From Pseudomonas helmanticensis (GTDB taxonomy: Bacteria > Pseudomonadota > Gammaproteobacteria > Pseudomonadales > Pseudomonadaceae), in assembly GCF_900182985.1 (NCBI RefSeq), contig NZ_FXUY01000002.1, positions 917,001-981,000 of the forward strand: a stretch of DNA of 64,000 nt, given 5' to 3'. Shown in pieces: positions 24,278-31,719 of this stretch. A model generated the notes under the pieces. It ran no database searches. It had not been told where the DNA came from and saw nothing but the letters and a program-made list of their open reading frames with translations. Numbering within the stretch: position 1 is the first letter of the stretch; every line of letters begins with the position of its first letter. The position numbers and the translations under genes are program-made.

Positions 24278-25069
24278 TTAACGTAAACGGCCGTAACCCA
24301 AATCTTCAGCTTCATGTTCATAGTCGAGCACGACCTGGTAATCGCTTTCGTTGGCCGGCAACACTTCTGGCAAACCCAACACCTGCGCAACATCGGGAAG
24401 CTCATGCAGGCTCTGGTTCATCACCTGACGCAGCCTTTCAATCTGTTGATCCGTGGCGCTGGCAACGGTGATAAAGGGCAAGGTCGGGCTGAACGCACTG
24501 CGCGCCATCACTCGCAAACCGCGAACTTCTTCCGGCGCATATTGCGCGAGGCAGGCGTAGGTCACGCTGTCGATGGCGGCCAGGTCGGCGCATTTGCTAC
24601 GTAACCAACGCAGGCTTTCGCGGTGACCGCCGCTGATGCCAAGGGTGGCGAAAAACTGCCCGTCGCGATGCAACGGCGCCAGACGCTGGCGCAACAGATT
24701 CATGCCGCTGTTGGAGTCTTCACTGTTGATCACCGCGCGGCTGTTGCGAAATGCTGCCAGGGTTTTGCGTGGATCATCGGCACGACTGAGGATCAGGCTG
24801 CAGTGGTTGCCGGCGCTGGCATCGGGGAGTTCGTAGCGCGGCCGGCCGACGATGCGTACTTTGCCGCGCAGCGCGGTCATCAGCGGGTAGCCGCAGGTTT
24901 GCGTGAGCAGCAGATCAGGGGATAACCACAGTTGTGGCAGTGACAGTTGTTCGGCATTCAGGCGGGTGTGGCCGAGGTGTTCGAGGATGCGCGCGAGCCA
25001 GCGTTCATTGGCCACGCGGATCGGTTCGGGGGCGACGTACATCAACAGTTCGGCGTGGTGTTGGGTCAT
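24278..25069 (-). CDS. PhnD-like phosphate/phosphonate-binding domain protein, no signal peptide
   Basis: 263 residues from ATG 25069, chosen because AGGGA lies 8 bp upstream; the frame remains open to 25357 with non-conserved, repeat-derived sequence. It is a periplasmic-binding-protein-II fold of the PhnD kind: QLWLSPDLLLTQTCGYPLM, RAVINSEDSNSGMNLLRQRL, GGHRESLRWLRSKCADLAAIDSVTYA and LPFITVA. PhnD proteins are normally exported, but this one starts MTQHHAELLMYVAPEPIRVA with no signal, so it is probably cytosolic. Function unknown; it stands apart from any transporter gene. Confidence 0.82.
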   Translation of the reverse strand: MTQHHAELLMYVAPEPIRVANERWLARILEHLGHTRLNAEQLSLPQLWLSPDLLLTQTCGYPLMTALRGKVRIVGRPRYELPDASAGNHCSLILSRADDPRKTLAAFRNSRAVINSEDSNSGMNLLRQRLAPLHRDGQFFATLGISGGHRESLRWLRSKCADLAAIDSVTYACLAQYAPEEVRGLRVMARSAFSPTLPFITVASATDQQIERLRQVMNQSLHELPDVAQVLGLPEVLPANESDYQVVLDYEHEAEDLGYGRLR

Positions 25070-25098
25070 ACACATATTCCCTGACAACTGATTTCCAA

Positions 25099-25188
25099 TG
25101 TGGGAGTGAGCCTGCTCGCGAATGCGGTGTGTCAGTGACATCTTCGGTGCCTGACACACCGCTATCGCGAGCAGGCTCACTCCTACAG
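25099..25188. repeat. Inverted repeat D, copy 1
   Basis: tgtgggagtgagcctgctcg ... cgagcaggctcactcctaca, with an inner gcggtgtgtca/tgacacaccgc pair. It lies between the desaturase and the PhnD-like gene. Confidence 0.9.
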
Positions 25189-25208
25189 GGGTCGATGGTG
25201 TTCTTGGG

Positions 25209-26150
25209 TCATTGGAACGGATGCTCGGGGCTGTCGATGGGTTTGAAACCATTCTGGCGCCACAACTGCCCGTACCCTTGCACCACAAACCCGCCGCTGC
25301 GTGCCACCCATTGCGCGCGATGCGTTCGATAAACCCTGGGCAAGTCGTACCATGCAAGCTTGGGCAAGTCGTGATGCACCAGATGAAAATTCAGATTGAG
25401 AAACAACCAGCGCCACGGCCAACCGGCTTCATTCAAAACGGTGCGCTGCTCCGGTTGCGCGTGCGGACGATGTTCATAGTAGGAGCGAATCATCGCGATC
25501 GACAGCGCCGGCACGCTGATCAGCAGCAGGTAATGCCACACCGGTAACGCACTGTATTGCGCGATGAAGCCGAGCATCAGCAAGGTAAAAAAACCGTGGG
25601 TCAACCACATCAGCCAGGCCTGGCGCTCACGGTTTTTCAAGCGTTGCAGCTCTTGCGCAGCCAGCGCCAACAGCGCCAGTGGTGCGCCAATCAGGAACCG
25701 GCCGAGCACGGTTTTATTCAGCCGATGCAGACTGCGTTCGAACAACGAACTGCCCTGCCAGCTCGCGCGGGTCAGGTAACGGCTTTCCGGATCGACGCCG
25801 GGCACAGTCAGATCCTCATCGCGGTGATGCAGCAAATGGCTGTCGCGATACAGCGTGTACGGATACCACACGGCAAATGGCGCATAGCCCAGCACTTTGT
25901 TGAAAGCAATCCAGCGCGTCGGATGCCCATGGAGCAATTCGTGTTGCACCGACAACCACAGCACCAACAAAGGAATCAGCAGCAATGTGCTCCAGCCGCG
26001 GCCGAGCCATGCACTGTTGAGTACGATGGCAAACCAGCCGCCATACACACCGATCAACAACAGCCAGGTCGGCCATTCGGTGCGGGCAGTCAGGCGTTGG
26101 CGCAGGGCTTCGATGTGCTGGCGGTGGGCGGCGTCGAAATAATGGGACAT
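25209..26150 (-). CDS. Fatty-acid desaturase family protein
   Basis: 313 residues from ATG 26150; an in-frame GTG at 26162 with GGAG 12 bp upstream is an alternative. The three histidine boxes that hold the di-iron centre are present: HELLHGH near residue 70, HLLHH near residue 105, and HLVHHDLP near residue 265. Hydrophobic stretches (WLLLIGVYGGWFAIVLNSAWL, LIPLLVLWLSVQ, YLLLISVPALSIAMI) place it in the inner membrane. It resembles membrane desaturases/hydroxylases such as DesA/CrtR relatives; the lipid substrate is not predictable. Confidence 0.87.
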   Translation of the reverse strand: MSHYFDAAHRQHIEALRQRLTARTEWPTWLLLIGVYGGWFAIVLNSAWLGRGWSTLLLIPLLVLWLSVQHELLHGHPTRWIAFNKVLGYAPFAVWYPYTLYRDSHLLHHRDEDLTVPGVDPESRYLTRASWQGSSLFERSLHRLNKTVLGRFLIGAPLALLALAAQELQRLKNRERQAWLMWLTHGFFTLLMLGFIAQYSALPVWHYLLLISVPALSIAMIRSYYEHRPHAQPEQRTVLNEAGWPWRWLFLNLNFHLVHHDLPKLAWYDLPRVYRTHRAQWVARSGGFVVQGYGQLWRQNGFKPIDSPEHPFQ

Positions 26151-26229
26151 GGCTGTACTCACAGCAGGGATCTTCTCCTGCTGTGCAACGACGTCGCTGA
26201 ATCTTGCAGATTATTTTCAGGTTCAGGCA

Positions 26230-26251
26230 GGAGCCCGAGAACCGGGCTCCG
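26230..26251. terminator. Hairpin after the Lys-rich small gene
   Basis: ggagcccg-agaac-cgggctcc, a perfect 8-bp GC-rich stem between the small gene's stop and the desaturase start. There is no T-run, so it is a hairpin of uncertain terminator strength. Confidence 0.5.
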
Positions 26252-26262
26252 GAAAGGCGTGA

Positions 26263-26373
26263 TCAGTGGCCGAAGATGTCGACTTTCTTGGCTTTCTTCT
26301 CCGCGCGTTTTTCAATCGCGGTCTTGGCCGGTTTCTTCTTCGCGGCTTTCTTTGAATCCATACCTTTGGACAT
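26263..26373 (-). CDS. Small lysine-rich protein (36 aa)
   Basis: From ATG 26373 with GGAG 8 bp upstream: MSKGMDSKKAAKKKPAKTAI then EKRAEKKAKKVDIFGH. Fourteen of 36 residues are Lys or Arg, so it is a small cationic, probably nucleic-acid- or ribosome-associated protein (inference). It has its own ribosome site and a downstream hairpin. I recall similar short KKA-rich proteins in Pseudomonas genomes but no assigned function. The longer upstream frame is not supported. Confidence 0.65.
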   Translation of the reverse strand: MSKGMDSKKAAKKKPAKTAIEKRAEKKAKKVDIFGH

Positions 26374-26475
26374 GATGCGTACTCCACTCACAGGGGATGT
26401 GAGGTCAGGTATACACCTATCCGCCGGCGCGCGTTCTTTTATAATCGGCGCTTTTCCCACCGACAGTCCGAACCT

Positions 26476-26892
26476 ATGCACGACACCCGATACAGCCTGC
26501 TCGACGAGTCTTTATGGCCGTTGATGAACAAGTTTTACCGCAGCCACCAATCGTCGATGAAAGCCGTGCGTGACGCGCAATTGTGGGTGGCGCGCCGTGG
26601 CGAAATTGTCGCGGCACTGTGTTTGCGGCCGGTGGCGGGCGGGCATTGGTTGACCGGATTGTTCGTTGATCCGGGGTGTCGCGAACAAGGGCTGGCCGCG
26701 CAGTTGATCGCGGCGGCGGTGCAGGAAGTGCGCGAACCGGTGTGGCTGTTCTGTCATCCGGATTTGCGCGGGTTTTATGAGCGGCGCGGGTTCAGTTTCA
26801 ACCCGGCCCTGCCCCAGGCGATGGCGGAGCGGTTGAGCCGGTATGCGCGGAGCAAGCCGATGATTGCGATGGAACTCAAACCTTCAACCTGA
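26476..26892 (+). CDS. GNAT-family N-acetyltransferase
   Basis: 138 residues. Compact GNAT: AQLWVARRGEIVAALCLRPVAGGHWLTGLFVDPGCREQGLAAQLI (motif A CREQGLA), then VWLFCHPDLRGFYERRGF, the typical last strand. The substrate is unknown. It has no strong ribosome site before ATG 26476 (gtccgaacct), so expression may be low. It lies opposite to the Lys-rich small gene. Confidence 0.85.
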   Translation: MHDTRYSLLDESLWPLMNKFYRSHQSSMKAVRDAQLWVARRGEIVAALCLRPVAGGHWLTGLFVDPGCREQGLAAQLIAAAVQEVREPVWLFCHPDLRGFYERRGFSFNPALPQAMAERLSRYARSKPMIAMELKPST

Positions 26893-26902
26893 CGCAGATC
26901 CT

Positions 26903-26992
26903 TGTAGGAGTGAGCCTGCTCGCGATAGCGGTCTGTCAGTCACCGAAAATTTTACTGACAGACCGCTATCGCGAGCAGGCTCACTCCTACAG
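26903..26992. repeat. Inverted repeat D, copy 2
   Basis: tgtaggagtgagcctgctcg and complement, with an inner agcggtctgtcagt/actgacagaccgct pair; near-perfect over 40 bp per arm. It is between the GNAT gene and def. Confidence 0.92.
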
Positions 26993-27013
26993 GGGGGTTG
27001 TGGTATCCCGGAA

Positions 27014-27553
27014 TTAATCGTCGGCAGAGGGATCGAGGTCCGGGAACATCACTTCGGTGTAACCGAACTTGCTGAAGTCGGTGATGCGCGACGGGTACAA
27101 CCGGCCGATCAGGTGATCGCACTCGTGCTGCACAACGCGCGCATGGAAGCCCGCAGCAACGCGCACCACCGGCTCGCCCTTCGGATCAAAACCCTCGTAG
27201 CGAATCTGCTGATAGCGATCCACCGCGCCGCGCAGACCTGGCACCGACAGACACCCTTCAAAGCCCTCTTCCGTCAACGGACTCAGCGGTGTGATCAGCG
27301 GATTGATCAGGATCGTCTGCGGCACGGCTTCGGCGTCCGGATAACGCTCGCTGTGCTCGAAACCGAAGATCACCAGTTGCAGGTCAACGCCGATCTGCGG
27401 CGCGGCAAGCCCAACGCCACCGACGCTTTCCATGGTCTGGAACATGTCGTCGATCAGTTGCCACAGCTCGGGACTGTCGAACATTTCGGCCGGCACCGGC
27501 GGCGCAATGCGCAGCAGGCGCTCGTCACCCATTTTCAGAATTTCACGGATCAT
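27014..27553 (-). CDS. def: Peptide deformylase
   Basis: 179 residues with all three active-site motifs: [10 protein letters not shown] (46-55), EGCLSVP (C101 metal ligand, in [15 protein letters not shown]) and QHECDH (H143 and H147 metal ligands, E144 catalytic). It removes the formyl group from nascent proteins. It is not next to fmt, so it is probably a second deformylase of the genome (inference). It lies 2 bp after the YihY gene stop on the same strand and is likely co-transcribed with it. Confidence 0.93.
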   Translation of the reverse strand: MIREILKMGDERLLRIAPPVPAEMFDSPELWQLIDDMFQTMESVGGVGLAAPQIGVDLQLVIFGFEHSERYPDAEAVPQTILINPLITPLSPLTEEGFEGCLSVPGLRGAVDRYQQIRYEGFDPKGEPVVRVAAGFHARVVQHECDHLIGRLYPSRITDFSKFGYTEVMFPDLDPSADD

Positions 27554-27555
27554 GA

Positions 27556-28506
27556 TCAGGCTTCGTCAGTGTCCGGCTTGAGCGAATGATCGCGGCCCAG
27601 GCCCGAGACGTGTTGTTTGGGTTGTTCATCGAGTTCGCCGGGGACTTTCTCGCCCGGGTCCTTGCCCTCGCTGGACATATGCTCGATCACCGCGTTCATT
27701 TCCGCACCGAGCAACAGCACCGCAGCGGAAATGTAGAAGTACAGCAACAGCACGATGATTGCGCCGATGCTGCCATACATCGCGTTGTAGTTGGCGAAGG
27801 TTTTCACATAAAACGCGAAGCCCAACGAGGCGATGATCCACACCACCACCGCGAGTACCGAGCCGGGGGTGATGAAGCGGAATTCCTGTTTGACGTCAGG
27901 CATCACGTAATAGATCAGCGCCACCGCGACCATCATCAGGATGACGATCACCGGCCAGCGCGCGATGGTCCAGACGGTGACGATGACTTCCTCCAGCCCG
28001 ACCTGCGCGGCGATCCAGCCCATCACCTGCGGCCCGAGCACCATCAGCGCGGCGGCCATCAGCAACATGCCGGCAATGCCGACCGTGTAGAAAACCGACA
28101 ACGGGAAGCGCTTCCAGACCGGCCGCCCTTCGACCACATCGTACGCTGCGTTCATCGCGCTCATCATCAAGCGCACACCGGCAGACGCAGTGTAGAGGGC
28201 GATGACGATACCGACTGAAAGCAAGCCGCCCTTGGACTGCTGCAACTGGTCGATTACCGGGTTGACCGATTCCAGCGCCTGCGGCGGCAGAACCAGTTCC
28301 GATTGCAGGCGCAGCCAGGAAAAGAAGTCCGGCAGGTGCAGGAAGCCGATCAGCGCGATCAGGAACAGGATGAACGGGAACAGCGAGAACAGCATCTGGT
28401 AGGCCAGCGCCGAGGCGTAGGTCGACATCTCGTCGTCGACGAACTCAGTGACCGTGCGCACCATCACGCGGTGCAGAGGCAGACCTTTCATGTCCGGGAA
28501 TATCAT
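27556..28506 (-). CDS. YihY/BrkB-family inner-membrane protein
   Basis: 316 residues with six membrane segments: [161 protein letters not shown]. This is the YihY (formerly ribonuclease BN) family, which acts at the inner membrane; its role in envelope lipid traffic is suggested for relatives. The charged C-terminal tail is hydrophilic. It is directly upstream of def. Confidence 0.9.
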   Translation of the reverse strand: MIFPDMKGLPLHRVMVRTVTEFVDDEMSTYASALAYQMLFSLFPFILFLIALIGFLHLPDFFSWLRLQSELVLPPQALESVNPVIDQLQQSKGGLLSVGIVIALYTASAGVRLMMSAMNAAYDVVEGRPVWKRFPLSVFYTVGIAGMLLMAAALMVLGPQVMGWIAAQVGLEEVIVTVWTIARWPVIVILMMVAVALIYYVMPDVKQEFRFITPGSVLAVVVWIIASLGFAFYVKTFANYNAMYGSIGAIIVLLLYFYISAAVLLLGAEMNAVIEHMSSEGKDPGEKVPGELDEQPKQHVSGLGRDHSLKPDTDEA

Positions 28507-28620
28507 TCGCGTCTCCTTTCGCCGCTATACAGGTTTGAAGTCGTGGCGACTCAGGGGCCGTTTTTTACATCAAGGTAGCTTACTTGGCGAACCTTGATGG
28601 GCGTCAGCAGAATTTCGACA

Positions 28621-28649
28621 CAAAAACGGCCATCCTTGGATGGCCGCTC
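28621..28649 (-). terminator. Terminator of the CsbD gene
   Basis: On the minus strand cgagcggccatccaaggatg then gccgtttttg: a GC stem followed by T5, 23 bp after the csbD-like stop. Confidence 0.85.
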
Positions 28650-28671
28650 GTGTAGTTCGTTCAAGGCTGAA

Positions 28672-28863
28672 TTACGCCTTGTCGACGCCTTTCTTGATAG
28701 CGTCTTTGGCTTTGCCGACCGCTTGTTGGGCTTCGCCTTTTTTCTCTTGAACCTTGCCTTCGGCTTGCAGTTTGGTGTTGTCGGTGGCTTTACCGACGCC
28801 TTGCTTGACGTTGCCGACGGCTTCGTTGGCCATGCCTTTTACTTTATCGCCTGTGCTACTCAT
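28672..28863 (-). CDS. CsbD-family stress protein
   Basis: 63 residues, highly hydrophilic: MSSTGDKVKGMANEAVGNVK, then QGVGKATDNTKLQAEGKVQE and KKGEAQQAVGKAKDAIKKG. The G(x)A.EAxGxxK and KAEGKxQE repeats define CsbD. These are small, disordered or helical-bundle proteins induced by general stress in many bacteria; no biochemical function is known. It is a single gene with GGAGAAAC before ATG 28863 and a terminator after. Confidence 0.92.
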   Translation of the reverse strand: MSSTGDKVKGMANEAVGNVKQGVGKATDNTKLQAEGKVQEKKGEAQQAVGKAKDAIKKGVDKA

Positions 28864-29062
28864 GGTGTTTCTCCTTGGTGCATTAAGGGGGAAAAGTCAG
28901 TACGTAATGATTGACTGGCCGGGTTTGCGCCAAGTTTCATTTATTTTTCGCAGGTTCATTTCGTCGCGGCGTGCAGGTTGGGCTTTATGTTTGTGTGCAT
29001 TGCCCCGAGAATGCGCAACATATGGGCGCCGTGCGCCAATGAACCGATCCCGCAGGAATGTT

Positions 29063-29440
29063 ATGAAACTCGATAAAACGCTCGCCATCGCCCGTCGAAA
29101 CAAGGAACTGGGCGGCGCCGTGCTCGGCACCAACAACTGCCACTTCGCCGAACTGAACCGCAACCGCAACATCTGGTGGTTCGATCTGCCGGTGTCGCGT
29201 CTGGCGATTGGTCAGTACGAGTGGATTCACCTGTTGATGCACACACCGGCCACCGACGAACTGCTGCACCTGAAGGTGCCGACGGTGTTTCTGCGTGAGA
29301 AGCTCGAGGGGCTGGTGATTCGCAACGAGGGCAAGCGCAAGGCGGCATTGAGCCTGGAATTGAGTGCGGACAAGGATTCGTATTTGCAGGACATGCGTCC
29401 GGCGGGCACCAACGTGAATTTCGCGCCGTTCCGTCAGTAG
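29063..29440 (+). CDS. Conserved-looking hypothetical protein
   Basis: 125 residues from ATG 29063 (GCAGGA 5 bp upstream). Cytosolic, no signal or membrane helix. Segments NKELGGAVLGTNNCHFAELNRNRNIWWFDLPVSRLAIGQYEWIHLL and LHLKVPTVFLREKLEGLVIR suggest a mixed alpha/beta domain with buried aromatics; RKAALSLELSADKDSYLQDMRP closes it. I do not recognise a family. It is flanked by repeat A copy 2, with csbD upstream in the opposite direction and no operon partner, so function cannot be inferred from context. Confidence 0.7.
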   Translation: MKLDKTLAIARRNKELGGAVLGTNNCHFAELNRNRNIWWFDLPVSRLAIGQYEWIHLLMHTPATDELLHLKVPTVFLREKLEGLVIRNEGKRKAALSLELSADKDSYLQDMRPAGTNVNFAPFRQ

Positions 29441-29459
29441 GATTTGTACCGCCCCCCGT

Positions 29460-29606
29460 CCCCTCACCCTAGCCCTCTCCCAAGGGAGAGGGAACTGACC
29501 GAGGTGTCTGGGCAAGGTACGCCGACCTGAAATATCGAGTCGAACTCAGATTCTGAAAAGCCCCCGATCAGCTCCCTCTCCTTCGGGAGAGGGCTGGGGT
29601 GAGGGG
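29460..29606. repeat. Composite repeat A, copy 2
   Basis: Terminal arms cccctcaccctagccctctc / gagagggctggggtgagggg, interior with cgacctgaaatatcgagtcg. It is the shortest of the four copies. It lies between the hypothetical gene and fadD1. Confidence 0.9.
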
Positions 29607-29642
29607 CAGGTTCACCGCATAACTCAAGCCTTGCTCGCCCCA

Positions 29643-29672
29643 ACAAAAAACCCCGCATCTGCGGGGCTTTTT
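29643..29672. terminator. Terminator at the end of fadD1
   Basis: Symmetric: A6, ccccgc-atct-gcgggg stem, T5. It can end fadD1 transcription on the minus strand and any read-through on the plus strand. Confidence 0.9.
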
Positions 29673-29675
29673 GGT

Positions 29676-31373
29676 TTAGGCGGCGTTCTTCGCCTTGATC
29701 TTCTTCAGCTCTTCATCGCGCAATTCACGGCGCAGGATCTTGCCGACGTTGGTCGTCGGCAGCGCATCGCGGAACTCCACCGAACGCGGCACCTTGTAGC
29801 CGGTGACGTTGGCGCGCATGTGTTCCATCACCGTTTCCTTGGTCAGCGTAACGCCCGGTTTGGCGACGATGAAAATCTTGATCGCCTCGCCCGACTTCTC
29901 GTCCGGCACGCCGATGGCCGCGCATTGCAATACGCCTGGCAGGGTCGCCAGCACGTCTTCCAGTTCGTTCGGATAAACGTTGAAACCGGAGACCAGAATC
30001 ATGTCTTTCTTGCGATCGACAATGCGCATGTAGCCGTCCGGCTGGATCAGCGCGATGTCACCGGTCTTCAACCAGCCTTCGCTGTCGAGCATTTCATCGG
30101 TGGCTTCCTGACGCTGCCAGTAACCTTTCATCACTTGCGGGCCTTTGATGCACAACTCGCCGATCGCGCCCAGCGGCTGCTCGACACCAGCATCGTCGAT
30201 GACTTTGCACAGAGTCGACGGCACCGGAATGCCGATGGTGCCGATCTGGATGTGCTGGATCGGATTGACTGTGGCCACCGGGCTGGTTTCGGTCATGCCG
30301 TAACCTTCGCAGATCGAGCAGCCGGTCACTGCTTTCCAGCGCTCGGCAGCGGCCAGTTGCAGGGCCATGCCGCCGGACAGAGTGACTTTCAGTGCCGAGA
30401 AATCCAGCTTGCGGAAACCTTCGTTATTGCACAGCGCCACGAACAACGTGTTCAGGCCGACAAAACCGCTGAACTTCCACTTCGACAGTTCCTTGACCAT
30501 CGCCGACAGGTCGCGCGGGTTGCTGATCAGGATGTTGTGGTTGCCGATCAGCATCATCGCCATGCAATGAAAGGTGAACGCATAGATGTGATACAGCGGC
30601 AGCGGCGTGATCAGGATCTCGCAACCTTCATTGAGGTTGGAGCCCATCAGCGCCTTGCACTGCAGCATGTTGGCGACGAGGTTGCGGTGGGTCAGCATCG
30701 CGCCCTTGGCCACGCCGGTGGTGCCGCCGGTGTATTGCAGCACCGCGACGTCGCCGCTGTCCGGGTTGGCTTCAGCCACAGGCTGGCCCTGGCCCTTGCT
30801 CAGCACGTCGTTGAACTTGACGGCTTTAGGCAAGTGATAAGCCGGCACCATCTTCTTCACGTACTTGATGACGCTGTTGATCAGCAGGCGCTTGATCGGC
30901 GGCAACAGGTCGGCGACTTCGGTGACGATGACGTGTTTGACGCCGGTTTTCGGCACCACGGCTTCGGCCAGGTGCGCCATGTTTGCCAGGCAAACGAGGG
31001 CTTTGGCACCGGAGTCGTTGAATTGGTGTTCCATTTCCCGCGCGGTATACAGCGGGTTGGTATTGACCACGATCAGCCCGGCGCGGATCGCACCGAAGAC
31101 GGCCACCGGGTACTGCAGAACGTTGGGCAATTGCACGGCGATTCGATCACCGGGCTGCAAGTCGGTATGCTGTTGCAGATACGCGGCAAACGCACCGGAC
31201 AATTCGTACAACTCACCGTAGGTGATTGTCTTGCCCAGGTTGCTGAAAGCCGGTTTGTTGGCGAAGCGTTGGCAGGATTGCTTCAACACTGCCTGAATGT
31301 TCGGATACTCGTCTGGATTGATGTCGGCAGCAATTCCAGCCGGGTATTTATCCTTCCAAAAGTCTTCGATCAT
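29676..31373 (-). CDS. fadD1: Long-chain fatty acid-CoA ligase
   Basis: 565 residues. The ANL-superfamily AMP-binding motif is YTGGTTGVAKGAMLTH (about 212-227), then EGYGMTETSP and the hinge GWLKTGDIALIQPDGYMRIVDRKKDMI with the catalytic-lysine region PRSVEFRDALPTTNVGKILRREL at the C-terminus. It activates long-chain fatty acids with ATP and CoA at the inner membrane, the entry to beta-oxidation. It is the downstream member of a tandem pair with the ligase at 31720-33408, separated by 346 bp including a REP pair, matching the fadD1/fadD2 pair of Pseudomonas. Confidence 0.92.
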   Translation of the reverse strand: MIEDFWKDKYPAGIAADINPDEYPNIQAVLKQSCQRFANKPAFSNLGKTITYGELYELSGAFAAYLQQHTDLQPGDRIAVQLPNVLQYPVAVFGAIRAGLIVVNTNPLYTAREMEHQFNDSGAKALVCLANMAHLAEAVVPKTGVKHVIVTEVADLLPPIKRLLINSVIKYVKKMVPAYHLPKAVKFNDVLSKGQGQPVAEANPDSGDVAVLQYTGGTTGVAKGAMLTHRNLVANMLQCKALMGSNLNEGCEILITPLPLYHIYAFTFHCMAMMLIGNHNILISNPRDLSAMVKELSKWKFSGFVGLNTLFVALCNNEGFRKLDFSALKVTLSGGMALQLAAAERWKAVTGCSICEGYGMTETSPVATVNPIQHIQIGTIGIPVPSTLCKVIDDAGVEQPLGAIGELCIKGPQVMKGYWQRQEATDEMLDSEGWLKTGDIALIQPDGYMRIVDRKKDMILVSGFNVYPNELEDVLATLPGVLQCAAIGVPDEKSGEAIKIFIVAKPGVTLTKETVMEHMRANVTGYKVPRSVEFRDALPTTNVGKILRRELRDEELKKIKAKNAA

Positions 31374-31633
31374 GGAAGCCCACTCCTCAGCAACGCGAAT
31401 TCTTCACCGCATTTGATGCGATTATTATTGGTGTGTGTTTTGTATTGGTGAATCTGGCTTTCAGATAGGCCGAGAAGTCACAAAGCGCGCCGAGAGTAGC
31501 AGCTTTGCCGAGGGTCGACTAGAGCCAAAAGCGGCCCATACAGTCATATTTGTGACTCAAGACTTGCCAGCGGTCATTTTAGAGCAAAAATCCTATAACA
31601 CCCTGAGAACCCCGGAATTTGGGGCTTAGAAGC
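31374..31633. other. fadD1 upstream region
   Basis: About 260 bp without a gene between fadD1 and the REP pair. It presumably holds the fadD1 promoter; I see no clear FadR/PsrA operator. Confidence 0.4.
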
Positions 31634-31708
31634 AAAAGATCGCAGCCTTCGGCAGCTCCTACATGGGATGGGTTTCCTGTAGGAGCTGCCGCAGGCTGCG
31701 ATCTTTTC
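31634..31708. repeat. REP pair in outward orientation (family C)
   Basis: aaaagatcgcagccttcggc unit first (31634-31663) then ctgtaggagctgccgcaggc (31677-31708): the two units are arranged in the opposite order to the other pairs in the window, so the outer ends rather than inner ends carry the aaaagatcg/cgatctttt parts. Confidence 0.85.
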
Positions 31709-31719
31709 GTTTTCAGACG

